In this document: positions 20,801 to 30,844 of the stretch, piece by piece | Layout: each line of letters starts with the position of its first letter | Position numbering within the stretch: position 1 is the stretch's first letter | Source: Eurosta solidaginis | Taxonomy: Eukaryota > Arthropoda > Insecta > Diptera > Tephritidae | Length of the DNA: 64,000 nucleotides | Direction: 5' to 3' | Assembly: GCF_040869045.1 (NCBI RefSeq) | Contig: NC_090323.1 | Span: 169,034,083-169,098,082 of the forward strand | Notes under the pieces: model-generated | Seen by the model: only the letters and a program-made list of their open reading frames with translations | What the model was told of the DNA's origin: nothing | The model's database searches: none | Program-made: the position numbers and the translations under genes

Positions 20801-21319
20801 TTATAAGTCGGCAGTATACTGTAGCTGAGCCGGAAAAATTCCATCCGGCCCCGGCGATTTATAGGGCTTGAAAGTCTGTAAAGCCCAATCTATCCTTTTA
20901 TCATCTGTGATTTCGCTTATCAGCTGATCATTAGGTGACCCTCCGCTGACAATACTAGAAGACACGCCCGCACTTGCTGGGAAGTGTGTATCCATTAGCA
21001 AGTTTATGGTTTCAGCGCTGGAGTCCGTCCAGTGCCTATCCGGCTTTTAGACGAAACTTAGCTGAGTTGGAGATCTCGATAGCACCTTCCTTAACCGGGC
21101 GGCCGCGGATGTGGATTCAATCCTGCCGCAGAAATCCCTCCAGGAGGATCGCTTTCCATTTCGGATTGCTTTTTTATATATATTTATTTTCGCTTTATAA
21201 GCAGCCCATGAGGATTCCTGTCGCATCATGTTTTGCTCTATTAAAGGCCGCCCTGCATGGCTTCCTAAGCTTGTCAAGAACGGACGACCACCATAGTGGT
21301 TTGTGAGTTTCCAAAACAT
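20801..21319 (-). pseudogene. LINE pre-RT linker and RT fingers
   Basis: Two pieces are readable: 21319-21047, with KAIRNGKRSSWRDFCGRIES followed by ARLRKVLS, typical of the region between endonuclease and RT, and 21001-20801, with FKPYKSPGPDGIFPAQLQ, RT motif 0/1. They lie in different frames with stops between. Confidence 0.7.
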
Positions 21320-21340
21320 TTTTAGTCGGGCAAGTCCTAT

Positions 21341-22234
21341 CTAAAGCAGTCCTACATATTTGACTGAAATTTGGTGGACCCGAGGGGGGGGGGGGGGGGG
21401 GGGGGGGGGGAGTTCAAACACCTCCGTACGAGACGCAAGGTTTACCAAGGCTTCAACGTTAGCCTTATAAACCTTAAGGCTTATATTCTTGAAGCCGTAG
21501 CTTGCCCTGAAATCCTGCCTTTTCAACGCTTCGACGCTTGCGCTGTCGAGCAGCAGGACTATCTGCATCGTGGCCCTTTCAGTCTTCTCCACGTTAACCA
21601 CCTTCCAGTTTTGGGTCGGTAGACCCGGGTTGTACTCCTGGAGAAGCTCCAGGATGTCAGCTGGGTCCGTTGGCGTCACTGGAACCCAGGCTCTCGCCCT
21701 TGGCCATGAGGGGATATCACACGCCTCCACTACCTTGAGGCGCGTGCCCGGATACACCTTACCTATCAGCGACGCGGCGGCTTTGTAAAGCTTCGCCGAA
21801 CTGGCGTCGTCACATGCAATCAGTTTAATATTGCCCTGGAACCAACCCGCATCGGTATAAGAAGGCGGCGGACCAGGATTGTCTTTTTTGACCTTAATGG
21901 CCACAGTAGCAAGCGCTGCCTCAATCCACTTCCACTGCTGTTTCGGGATCCTGCCATCTTCGCTGCTCTCGTCCATAACACCAATGATCTGGCGATCCTT
22001 GGCTATTTCGGCGAAAGACCGCGCCCAGCCTCCCTGCGTCTTGACCCTTTTCGGCGTCGTAGGGTTGGATTCATCCATAGACCGCTGGCGCTTCGAGGCT
22101 TCATCGCTCTCGACCCAGTCCAGCCTGAACTCTGGCAACATCTGTTTAGCCCAAGCAAGGTCACGCTGCGCCTTCGCCCAGTCCTCCGCGGAAACTTCCC
22201 CCTCCCTTATCGGCGAGGAGGCATTCCTGCGCAA
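21341..22234 (-). CDS. LINE ORF1 protein, DUF4780-like
   Basis: The 297-codon ORF has a charged N-terminus, a basic stretch (TTPKRVKTQGGWARSFAEIA) and an alpha/beta domain at about residues 90-270. That domain includes QQWKWIEAALATVAIKVKK, AGWFQGNIKLIACDDASSAK and QNWKVVNVEKTERATMQIVL, and resembles the DUF4780-type ORF1 domain of RNase H-bearing fly LINEs. It would bind element RNA. The C-terminus ends in nine prolines coded by a 27-base C tract, then about 14 residues. That tail crosses the deletion that removed the endonuclease, so the native end is lost. Confidence 0.7.
   Translation of the reverse strand: MRRNASSPIREGEVSAEDWAKAQRDLAWAKQMLPEFRLDWVESDEASKRQRSMDESNPTTPKRVKTQGGWARSFAEIAKDRQIIGVMDESSEDGRIPKQQWKWIEAALATVAIKVKKDNPGPPPSYTDAGWFQGNIKLIACDDASSAKLYKAAASLIGKVYPGTRLKVVEACDIPSWPRARAWVPVTPTDPADILELLQEYNPGLPTQNWKVVNVEKTERATMQIVLLLDSASVEALKRQDFRASYGFKNISLKVYKANVEALVNLASRTEVFELPPPPPPPPPRVHQISVKYVGLL
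21384..21410. repeat. 27-base G homopolymer
   Basis: An uninterrupted run of 27 G (C on the coding strand) encodes polyproline at the end of LINE ORF1. Such a run is slippage-prone and also a likely assembly or read-length artefact. It lies close to the point where the endonuclease has been deleted. Confidence 0.9.
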
Positions 22235-22478
22235 GTTCCGGGCAGCCCAGCGCTTGTCCTGGTGACTGGGCTTTTTATTCCCTTGACCCTAGAGCTGGCC
22301 ACCCCCACATCCCTGGAGCCCGCAGCAGCCAAACCGCCGAAGCGTTACCAGGTGCCACCACGAAGAGGCTCCGCCCCAACTTTAGGGAGGGAGGGTGTAA
22401 AAACACCTACGAGTCGACGATTTGGGATGACGCCGGTGAGTGTAAGGCGCAACACCCCCATGAAAGGCACCTAAAAAT

Positions 22479-22590
22479 CATAGCAAAAATAAGATAAAAT
22501 AATTATTGTTAGGCCTTCAGCTCGATTCGAACTCGCGATCTTACAAGTCAGTAGGCCGTTATAACAACAAAAATCGTTAGAACCATATAT
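22479..22590 (+). repeat. Right half of the SINE-like composite
   Basis: After the LINE the interrupted element continues: 'gataaaataattattgttag', 'cagctcgattcgaactcgcg' and 'taggccgttataacaac'. On the minus strand this is a tRNA-like head with anticodon-like 'gacttgtaagat' and B box GTTCGAATC. It matches the ends of the palindrome at 9.6-10.2 kb. Confidence 0.6.
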
Positions 22591-23325
22591 TTCTCAAAAT
22601 CTCTCAAAGGTTGGAGAATAATTTGAGAATGAGGTTGGAGATCAACTCGAGATCTATCAATTTTACAAAATTTCTCAAAAGTTGAATATTCATTGGAGAA
22701 TGATGTTGGATAATAATTTTAGAACTAATGGTTTCAGGATAGTAAGCGAAAAATGTTGGTATCAACTGTAGAAGTAGAAACATATTTCTCTAAGAGATGA
22801 CATATATGTATTTTTCCATGTTTGTTGGGTAAACAAAATCCAACTGTTGCTGAATATACAAATTATCTATGGTTCTATTCTGAACTCATTTTCGTTTTTG
22901 TTCGACTTATGGTATTAAAAGTATTTTGGAAAAGACAGCGGGCCACGCCCATTTTCAAAAATGTTCAAGTGTTGTTCTTAGCTCAATCATACCTCTACTG
23001 AGGTTGAATATCAGTCAAATGTAGTTAAATACCATATCGCAAACCCTGTTAATGTTAGACCTTTAGAAAAAGTTGGCATGGTCTCTAACCGATTTTGATT
23101 ATCTTCACGCAGTCTATATAATTTGGCAAGGATGGTGTCTCTGCCAAATTTCAATGTAATATTTTTCATGTCTTCGTAAACTTCCAAATTTGCCTTTTCC
23201 AAATGTGGTTGGGACTACGCCCATAAACCAAAATTTTTTGTAATTTTTGTTTTGTGTCATAAAACTAATCCACCTACCAAATTTCATCAGCTTAGCGGTA
23301 CTCGTTTTTGAATTGTCTAATTTTT
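22591..23325. repeat. Unassigned repeat-like DNA with family T boxes
   Basis: The first part (22590-22830) holds repeated 'ttctcaaaa..ttgg' phrases. The second (22880-23320) includes 'tgttcgacttatggtattaa', 'gccacgcccattttc' and 'ccaaatttcatcagcttag', which are family T words in a decayed copy. No gene is supported. Confidence 0.4.
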
Positions 23326-26300
23326 ATACTCAGTTGTGCAGAGCTCACAGAGTATATTAACTTTGATTGGATAACGGTTGGTTGTACAGGTATAAAGGAA
23401 TCGAGATAGATATAGACTTCCATATATCAAAATCATCAGTATCGAAAAAAAATTCGATTGAGCCATGTCCGTCCGTCCGTCCGTCTGTCCGTTAACACGA
23501 TAACTTGAGTAAATTTTGAGGTATCTTGATGAAATTTGGCATGTAGGTTCCTGGGCACTCATCTCAGATCGCTATTTAAAATGAACGATATCGGACAATA
23601 ACCACGCCCACTTTTTCGATATCGAAAATTTCGAAAAATCGAAAGAGTGCGATAATTCCTTACCAAATACGGATAAAGCGATGAAACTTGGTAGGTGAGT
23701 TGAACTTATGACGCAGAATAGAAAACTAGTAAAATTTTGGACAATGGGCGTGGCACCGCCCACTTTTAAAAGAAGGTAATTTAGAAGTTTTGCAAGCTGT
23801 AATTTGGCAGTCGTTGAAGATATCATGATGAAATTTGGCAGAAACGTTACACTTATTACTATATGCCTGTTTAATAAAAACTAGAAAAATCGGAGAACGA
23901 CCACGCCCACTTTTTAAACATTTTTTTTTTTTTATTCAAATTTTAAAAGAAAAGTTAATATCTTTACAGTATATAAGTAAATTATGTCAACATTCAACTC
24001 CAGTAATGATATGGTGCAACAAAATACAAAAATAAAAGAAAATTTCAAAATGGGCGTGGCGCCGCCCTTTTTCATTTAATTTGTCTAGGATACTTTTAAT
24101 GCCATAAGTCGAACAAAAATTTACCAATCCTTGTGAAATTTGGTAGAGGCTTAGATTCTAGGACGATAACTGTTTTCTGTGAAAAAGGGCGAAATCGGTT
24201 GAAGCCACGGCCAGTTTTTATACACAGTCGACCGTCTGTCCTTCCGCTCGGCCGTTAACACGATAACTTGAGCAAAAATCGATATATCTTTACTAAACTC
24301 AGTTGACGTACTTATCTGAACTCACTTTGTATTGGTGTAAAAAAATGAATAAAATCCGACTATGACCACGCCCACTTTTTCGATATCGAAAATTACGAAA
24401 AATGAAAAAATGCCATAATTATATACCAAATACTAAAAAAGGGATTAAACATGGTAATTGTATTGGTCTATTGACGCAAAATATAACTTTAGAAAAAAAC
24501 TTGGTAAAATGGGTGTGACACCTACCATATTAAGTAGAAGAAAATGAAAGTTTTGCAGGGCGAAATCAAAAGCCCTTGGAATCTTGGAAGGAATACTGTT
24601 CGTGGTATTACATATAGAAATAAATTAGCGGTACCCGAAAGATGATGTTCTGGATCACCCTGGTCCACATTTTGGTCGATATCTCGAAAACGCCTTCACA
24701 TATACAATTAAGAGCCACTCCCTTTTAAAACCCACATTAATACCTTTAATTTGATACCCATATCGTACAAACACATTCTAGAGTCACCCCTGGTCCACGT
24801 TTATGGCGATATCTCGAAAAGGCGTCCACATATAGAACTAAGGCCCACTCCTTTTTAAAATACTCATTAACACCTTTCATTCACCCATATCGTACAAACA
24901 AATTCTAGAGTCGCCCCTGGTTCATCTTTATGGCGATATTTCGAAAAGGCGTCCACCTTAAGAACTAAGGCCCACGCCCTTTTAAAATACTCATCAACGC
25001 CTTTCATTTGATACCCATATGGTACAAACAAATTCTAGAGTCACCCCTGGTCCACGTTTATGGCGATATCTCGAAAAGGCATCCACCTATAGAACTAAGG
25101 CCCATGCCCTTTTAAAATACTCATTAACACCTATCATTTGATACCCATATAGTACAAACAAATTCTAGAGTCACCCCTGGTCCACGTTTATGGCGATATC
25201 TCGAAAAGGCGTCTACATATAGAACTAAGGCCCACTCCTTTTTAAAATACTCATTAACACCTTTCATTTGATACCCATATCGTACAAACAAATTCTAGAG
25301 TCACCCCTGGTCCACTTTTATAACGATATTCCGAAAAGGCGTCCACCTATAGAACTAAGGCCCACTCCGTTTTAAAACACTTATTAACACCTTTCGTTTG
25401 ATACCCATATTGTACAAACGCATTCTAGAGTCAACCCTGGTCCACTTTTATAACGACATTCCGAAAGGGCGTCCACCTATAGAACTAAGGCCCACTCCCT
25501 TTCAAAATACTCTCCAACACCTTTCATTTGATACCCATATAGTACAAACAAATTCTAGAGTCACCCCTGGTCCACCTTTATGGCGATATTTCGAAAAGGC
25601 GTCCACCTATAGAACTAAGGCCCATGCCCTTTTAAAATACTCATTAACACCTTTCATTTGATACCCATATAGTACAAACACATTCTAGAGTCACCACGTT
25701 TATGGCGATATCTCGAAAAGGCGTCCACATATAGAACTAAGGCCCACTCCTTTTTAAAATACTCATTAACACCTTTCATTCACCCATATCGTACAAACAA
25801 ATTCTAGAGTCGCCCCTGGTTCACCTTTATGGCGATATTTCGAAAAGGCGTCCACCTTAAGAACTAAGGCCCACGCCCTTTTAAAATACTCATCAACACC
25901 TTTCATTTGATACCCATATCGTACAAACAAATTCTAGAGTCACCCCTGGTCCACGTTTATGGCGATATTTCGAAAAGGCGTCCACCTATAGAACTAAGGC
26001 GCAGGCCCTTTTAAAATACTCATTAACACCTTTCATCTGATACCCATATCGTACAAACAAATTCTAGTCACCCCTGGTCCACCTTTATGGCGATATCTTG
26101 AAAAGGCGTCCACCTATAGAACTAAGGCCCACGCCCTTTTAAAATACACATTAACACCTTTCATTTGATACCCATATTGTACAAACGCATTCTAGAGTCA
26201 CCCCTGGTCCACTTTTATAACGATATTCCGAAAAGGCGTCCACCTATAGAACTAAGGCCCACTCCGTTTTAAAACACTTATTAACACCTTTCGTTTGATA

Positions 26301-28504
26301 CCCATATTGTACAAACGCATTCTAGAGTCAACCCTGGTCCACTTTTATAACGATATTCCGAAAAGGCGTCCACCTATAGAATTAAGGCCCACTCCCTTTC
26401 AAAATACTCATCAACACCTTTCATTTGATACCCATATAGTACAAACAAATTCTAGAGTCACCCCTGGTCCACCTTTATGGCGATATTTCGAAAAGGCGTC
26501 CACCTATAGAACTAAGGCCCACTCCCTTTCAAAATACTCATCAACACCTTTCATTTGATACCCATATAGTACAAACAAATTCTAGAGTCACCCCTGGTCC
26601 ACCTTTATGGCGATATTTCGAAAAGGCGTCCACCTATATAACTAAGGACCACGCCCTTTTAAAATACTCATTAACACCTTTCATTTGATACCCATATCGT
26701 ACAAACAAATTCTAGAGTCAACCCTGGTCCACTTTTATAACGATATTCCAAAAAGGCGTCCACCTATAGAACTAAGGCCCACTCCCTTTCAAAATACTCA
26801 TCAACACCTTTCATTTGATACCCATATAGTACAAACAAATTCTAGAGTCGCCCCTGGTCCACCTTTATGGCGATATTTCGAAAAGGCGTCCACCTATAGA
26901 ACTAAGACCACGCCCTTTTAAAATACTCATTAACACCTTTCATTTGATACCCATATTGTACAAACGCATTCTAGAGTCACCCCTGGTCCACTTTTATAAC
27001 GATATTCCGAAAAGGCGTCCACCTATAGAACTAAGGCCCACTCCGTTTTAAAACACTTATTAACACCTTTCGTTTGATACCCATATTGTACAAACGCATT
27101 CTAAAGTCAACCCTGTTCCAATTTTATACCGATATTCCGAAAAGGTGTCCACCTATAGAACTAAGGCCCACTCCCTTTCAAAATACTCATTAGCACCTTT
27201 CATTTGATACCCGTATAGTACAAACAAATTCTAGAGTCACCCCTGGTCCACCTTTATGGCGATATCTCGAAAAGGCGTCCACATATAGAACTAAGGCCCA
27301 CTCCCTCTTAAAATACTCATTAACACCTTTCATTTGATACTCATATCGTACAAACAAATTCTAGAGTCACCCCTGGTCCACCTTTATGGCGATATCTCGA
27401 AAAGGCGTCCACCTATACAACTAAGGCCCACGCCCTTTTAAAATACACATTAACACCTTTCATTTGATACCCATATTGTACAAACGCATTCTAGAGTCAC
27501 CCCTGGTCCACTTTTATAACGATATTCCGAAAAGGCGTCCACCTATAGAACTAAGGCCCACTCCGTTTTAAAACACTTATTAACACCTTTCGTTTGATAC
27601 CCATATTGTACAAACGCATTCTAAAGTCAACCCTGTTCCAATTTTATACCGATATTCCGAAAAGGTGTCCACCTATAGAACTAAGGCCCACTCCCTTTCA
27701 AAATACTCATTAGCACCTTTCATTTGATACCCGTATAGTACAAACAAATTCTAGAGTCACCCCTGGTCCACCTTTATGGCGATATCTCGAAAAGGCGTCC
27801 ACATATAGAACTAAGGCCCACTCCCTCTTAAAATACTCATTAACACCTTTCATTTGATACTCATATCGTACAAACAAATTCTAGAGTCACCCCTGATCCA
27901 TCTTTATGGCGATATCTCGAAACGGCGTCCATCTATAGAACTTAGGCCCACGCCCTTTTAAAATACTCATTAATACCTCTCATTTGATACCCATATCGTA
28001 CAAAATAAATTCTAGAGTCACCCCTGGTCCACCTTTATGGCGATATCTCGAAACGGCGTCCATCTATAGAACTTAGGCCTACGCCCTTTTAAAATACTCA
28101 TTAATACCTTTCATTTGATACCCATATCGTATAAAATAAATTCTAGAGTCACCCCTGGTCCACCTTTATGGCGATATCTCGAAAAGGCGTCCACCTATAG
28201 AACTTAGGCCCACTCCCTTTTAAAATTATCATTAACACACTTCATTTGATACCCATATCGTACAAACAAATTCTAGAGTCAGGCCTGGTCCACCTTTATG
28301 GCGATATCCCTAAATGGCGTCCATCTATAGAACTATGGTCCACTTCCTCTTAAAATACTCTTTAATACCTTCCATTTGATACACATGTCATACAAACACT
28401 TTCCAGGGTTACCCTAGGTTCTTTTTACAACATGGTGATTTTCCCTTACTTTGTCTCCACAGCTCTCAACTGAGTATGTAATGTTCGGTTACACCCGAAC
28501 TTAG
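23326..28504 (+). repeat. Family T copy carrying a large 130-bp satellite array
   Basis: It opens with ATACTCAGTTGTGCAGAGCT and closes with AGCTCTCAACTGAGTAT (28461-28477) plus 'gttcggttacacccgaactt'. The ends are therefore short inverted repeats, as in the copies at 16.2 and 38.0 kb. The left 1.3 kb is the conserved body (cgtccgtccgtc, ccacgcccacttttt, TTCGATATCGAA boxes). From about 24655 the interior is a tandem array. No protein is encoded; ORFs in the array are by-products of the repeat. Confidence 0.8.
24655..28430 (+). repeat. 130-bp tandem satellite, about 29 copies
   Basis: Each unit reads 'tttcatttgatacccatatc', 'gtacaaacaaattctagagt', 'cacccctggtccacctttat', 'ggcgatatctcgaaaaggcg', 'tccacctatagaactaaggc', then 'ccactcccttttaaaatact' and 'cattaacacc', about 130 bp in all. 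Units vary in a few diagnostic places (ttatggcgatatctcg versus ttataacgatattccg). A block of four units at about 26940-27460 is repeated almost unchanged at 27462-27982, so recent amplification was in multi-unit blocks. Confidence 0.9.
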
Positions 28505-28514
28505 CCTTCCTTAC

Positions 28515-28745
28515 TTGTTTCTATTTTTCTTAATTTTCGATATCGAAAAAGTGGGCGTGGTTATAGTCCGATTTCACTCATGTTCAGTACCAATCTATTC
28601 TGGGTCCAGGTAAGCCCATATACCGAATTTGGTGAAGATATCTCAATATTTGTTCAAATTATCTTGTTAAAGAACGTATAGACGGACGGACATGGCTTAA
28701 TCAAATTTTTTTCGATACTGAGATTTTCATATATGGAAGTCTATA
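28515..28745 (-). repeat. Inverted 5' fragment of family T
   Basis: Read on the minus strand, it has 'agacttccatatatgaaaat', 'gccatgtccgtccgtc' and 'ccacgcccactttttcg' followed by ATATCGAAAAT. This is the start of family T in the opposite orientation to the copy that ends just before it. Confidence 0.7.
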
Positions 28746-28929
28746 GCCATCATCCAGGGAGTTTTCTAGCTCCGTATCACGCTGAATTCTCACGGGAATA
28801 ATCTGGATCATTGGGAGGCTTGAGAAGCAGAGGTCGTGATATTTTTGTACACATGAGTTTTGATAGGCAGATGTCGCCGCTGTGTTTCATCTAACTCATA
28901 CGGCTAAAGGCCAAGTAGGTTTATTAAAG
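28746..28929. other. Unassigned spacer
   Basis: No feature is recognised between the inverted family T piece and the broken 5' end of the LINE RT. Confidence 0.3.
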
Positions 28930-28996
28930 GCAGCGTTGCCAAACTAACTTCACAACACAAGATGCGTACAACAAAGGCAAGCTGGTAGACACCGCA

Positions 28997-29563
28997 TTGA
29001 ATAGGGTGGTAATAAGCATAGAGAAAGCCCTGGAATATACGAAATATGCTCTAGGAGTCTTCTTAGACATTGCCGGGGCTTTCAATAGTGTTTCTAAATG
29101 GGCGATTATGGATGGTCTTAATTACTTTGAAGTACATCCAGCCTTAATGAGATGGGTCGGCTGCATGTTAAATTGCAGGAAGATTACATCACAATGGGGA
29201 TTGTACGAGGCCACGAAATCAGTGCACAGGGGAACGCTGCAGGGAGGGGTGATATCACCTCTGCTGTGGACGCTGGTCATCAACCAACTGCTCAGGCAGG
29301 GACCCGTAAAACTTTCGGCTTACGCAGTTGACGTTGCAATTGTCATAAGTGTAAAGTGCCTTCCAACGATTAGCTCTTTGATGGATCGGGCGTTTCGGGA
29401 TATTCATAGCTGGGCATCAAATGTCGGGTTGAAAGTCAACGCGGATAAGACGGATATGGTTTTGTTTACAAAGAGATACAAGGTCCCAAATTGGATCAGG
29501 CCTAAGTTAGCAGGGGTGACCCTACAGGAGAAACCTTGCACAAAATTCTATGAATCATCCTAG
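28997..29563 (+). pseudogene. LINE RT palm with mutated YADD
   Basis: Motifs in order are GVFLDIAGAFNSV, HRGTLQGGVISPLLWTLVIN, LSAYAVDVAIVIS, LKVNADKTDMVLFTKRYKVP. The central YADD has become YAVD (gcagttgac at about 29321-29329), removing one of the two catalytic aspartates. The frame ends early near 29560, and the thumb part (FTAIVGPILYYGVLVFWKAT, 29590-29760) is in another frame before the LTR element cuts in. Confidence 0.8.
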
Positions 29564-29761
29564 ACAGTAAGCTGTCATGGAAGCTCAACGTGGAGAGGGT
29601 GAAGAAGGCTTCAAAGGCACTATTTGCATGTAAAAGAATCCTGAGGTGTACGTGGAGCTTATCGCCCTCTCTTTCTTATTGGGTTTTTACAGCGATTGTA
29701 GGCCCTATTCTATACTATGGAGTTCTTGTTTTTTGGAAAGCCACACAAAAAGCAACCTACC

Positions 29762-29945
29762 TGTTATGTATGAAACGAAGTGGTAACGCCACACACTGAA
29801 TTAATTTACTATCATTTTGGCAACTCTGTTTCTGATTATTCTTTTTTGTTCTTTTTTATTCTTTAGTATTAACTCAACACATTTTATATTGAAATGTTCA
29901 TATTCACTCATATTAAATAAACTTAGTAAATATACATACACAAAA
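29762..29945 (+). repeat. 5' LTR of the gypsy element
   Basis: This 184-bp direct repeat starts TGTTATGTATG and ends acatacacaaaa. It differs from the 3' copy at three sites (g/a near 29820, c/t near 29909, t/g near 29927). Confidence 0.92.
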
Positions 29946-29946
29946 G

Positions 29947-29963
29947 TGGTGTCAAAAGTGGGA
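29947..29963 (+). promoter_or_regulatory. Primer-binding site, tRNA-Leu type
   Basis: TGGTGTCAAAAGTGGGA follows the 5' LTR by one base. It resembles the complement of the 3' end of insect tRNA-Leu (TGG plus tgtcagaagtggga in known fly elements), with one mismatch. The tRNA assignment is from memory of that motif. Confidence 0.65.
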
Positions 29964-29971
29964 TTAAAAAG

Positions 29972-30844
29972 ATGAGCCTCACACCGGAAGATTTGAAGAG
30001 GGTGATGGATGCATTGGCAGGGGCAATTCGCGTGGGTGTAGAGGGGGCGTCCCACAGTGCTGGGGCAAATGCAAATCAGCGGGCAGCAACCAAACCGCCA
30101 CCGTTTAGTATTGCAGAATACAAGTCAGAAGACAAATCCTCAGTGCAGGATTTTTTCACACGCGTAGATTGGGGCTTACAGCTGAGCAAAGTTCCAGAAG
30201 AGGAACAACACAAATTCGTACTCGTGCATATGGGGGCAGAGCTGAACGCCGCACTAAAAGTACTTGTTAGCCCAAAGACGCCTGACTCGCTGAAATACAA
30301 TGAAATAAAAACCGTGTTAATTCGCCATTTTGATGGCTCGCGGAACAAGTATGCTGAAAATATCAAATTTAGACAAAGTAAGCAAGAAAAAGGCGAATGG
30401 ATTGCCGAGTACGCACTTCGTTTAAAAAAGGGCGCTGCATATTGTGAATATGGCGACTTTTTGGATAGGATGTTAACAGAGCAGTTACTGTATGGCGTGG
30501 AGTCACGCTATATTTGCAATGAGGTTATAAGTAAAAAACCAAACAATTTTACTGAGGCATACGAAATTGCGCACACAATCGAACTAACACAAAGTGCAAC
30601 AACAGATCTGAAGTGTACAGAGTGGGAACAACCAAGTGAACCAACGTTTAAACTGGGATACGAACCAGTCAGAACAAAAAGAAATGCAAATGCTGAAAAT
30701 TTTACCAGAAGCCAAAAGAAAAATACGAAAATTGTTACGGATGTGGGGGCCAACACAGCAGAAAAGACTGCAAATTCAGTAGCTCCAAATGTTTTTCGTG
30801 TGGAAAATTGGGCCACATTGCAAAAGTGTGCAAGGCAAAACTAG
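29972..30844 (+). CDS. Gypsy gag (capsid part)
   Basis: The ORF starts at ATG 29972 shortly after the primer-binding site. It encodes a capsid-like helical domain (VQDFFTRVDWGLQLSKVPEE, FVLVHMGAELNAALKVL, LIRHFDGSRNKYAENIKFRQ, LLYGVESRYICNEVIS) as in Ty3/gypsy Gag. After about residue 245 the frame goes off: two zinc knuckles that should end Gag are encoded in the next (pol) frame, at about 30733-30828. A shift near the A-rich 'agccaaaagaaaaatacg' (about 30710-30725) separates them. It may be an indel, or, less likely, a programmed shift. Confidence 0.8.
   Translation: MSLTPEDLKRVMDALAGAIRVGVEGASHSAGANANQRAATKPPPFSIAEYKSEDKSSVQDFFTRVDWGLQLSKVPEEEQHKFVLVHMGAELNAALKVLVSPKTPDSLKYNEIKTVLIRHFDGSRNKYAENIKFRQSKQEKGEWIAEYALRLKKGAAYCEYGDFLDRMLTEQLLYGVESRYICNEVISKKPNNFTEAYEIAHTIELTQSATTDLKCTEWEQPSEPTFKLGYEPVRTKRNANAENFTRSQKKNTKIVTDVGANTAEKTANSVAPNVFRVENWATLQKCARQN

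Larger units (their letters stand above)
18527..22478 (-). mobile_element. LOA/R1-like LINE, endonuclease deleted
   Basis: The minus-strand element runs from its 5' end at about 22478 to an (AACCT)4 tail at 18545-18526. Flanking cataacaa (18519-18526) and catagcaa (22479-22486) look like an 8-bp target duplication with one change. Its parts are an ORF1, then directly a pre-RT segment, RT with YADD, RNase H and a C-terminal Cys/His block. The endonuclease that should lie between ORF1 and RT is missing, so the copy arose by internal deletion and was either trans-mobilised or deleted later. RNase H after RT, the ELVLFTRRYKVP motif and the ORF1 type point to the LOA/R1/I group; the exact clade is an inference. 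Confidence 0.8.

Noticed and set aside
24655..28430. Repeated ORFs of about 80-90 codons (IPILYKRILEST.. type)
   Set aside because: They arise from the 130-bp tandem unit, are interrupted whenever unit length changes, and lack any protein features.
24655..28430. CRISPR-like array
   Set aside because: Units are 130 bp head-to-tail with no short repeat/unique spacer alternation, and the genome is eukaryotic.
30700..30730. Programmed -1 frameshift between gypsy gag and pol
   Set aside because: The frame changes before the zinc knuckles, at an A-rich tract, where a random indel is more likely. Other indels exist in the same element and no pseudoknot was evident.
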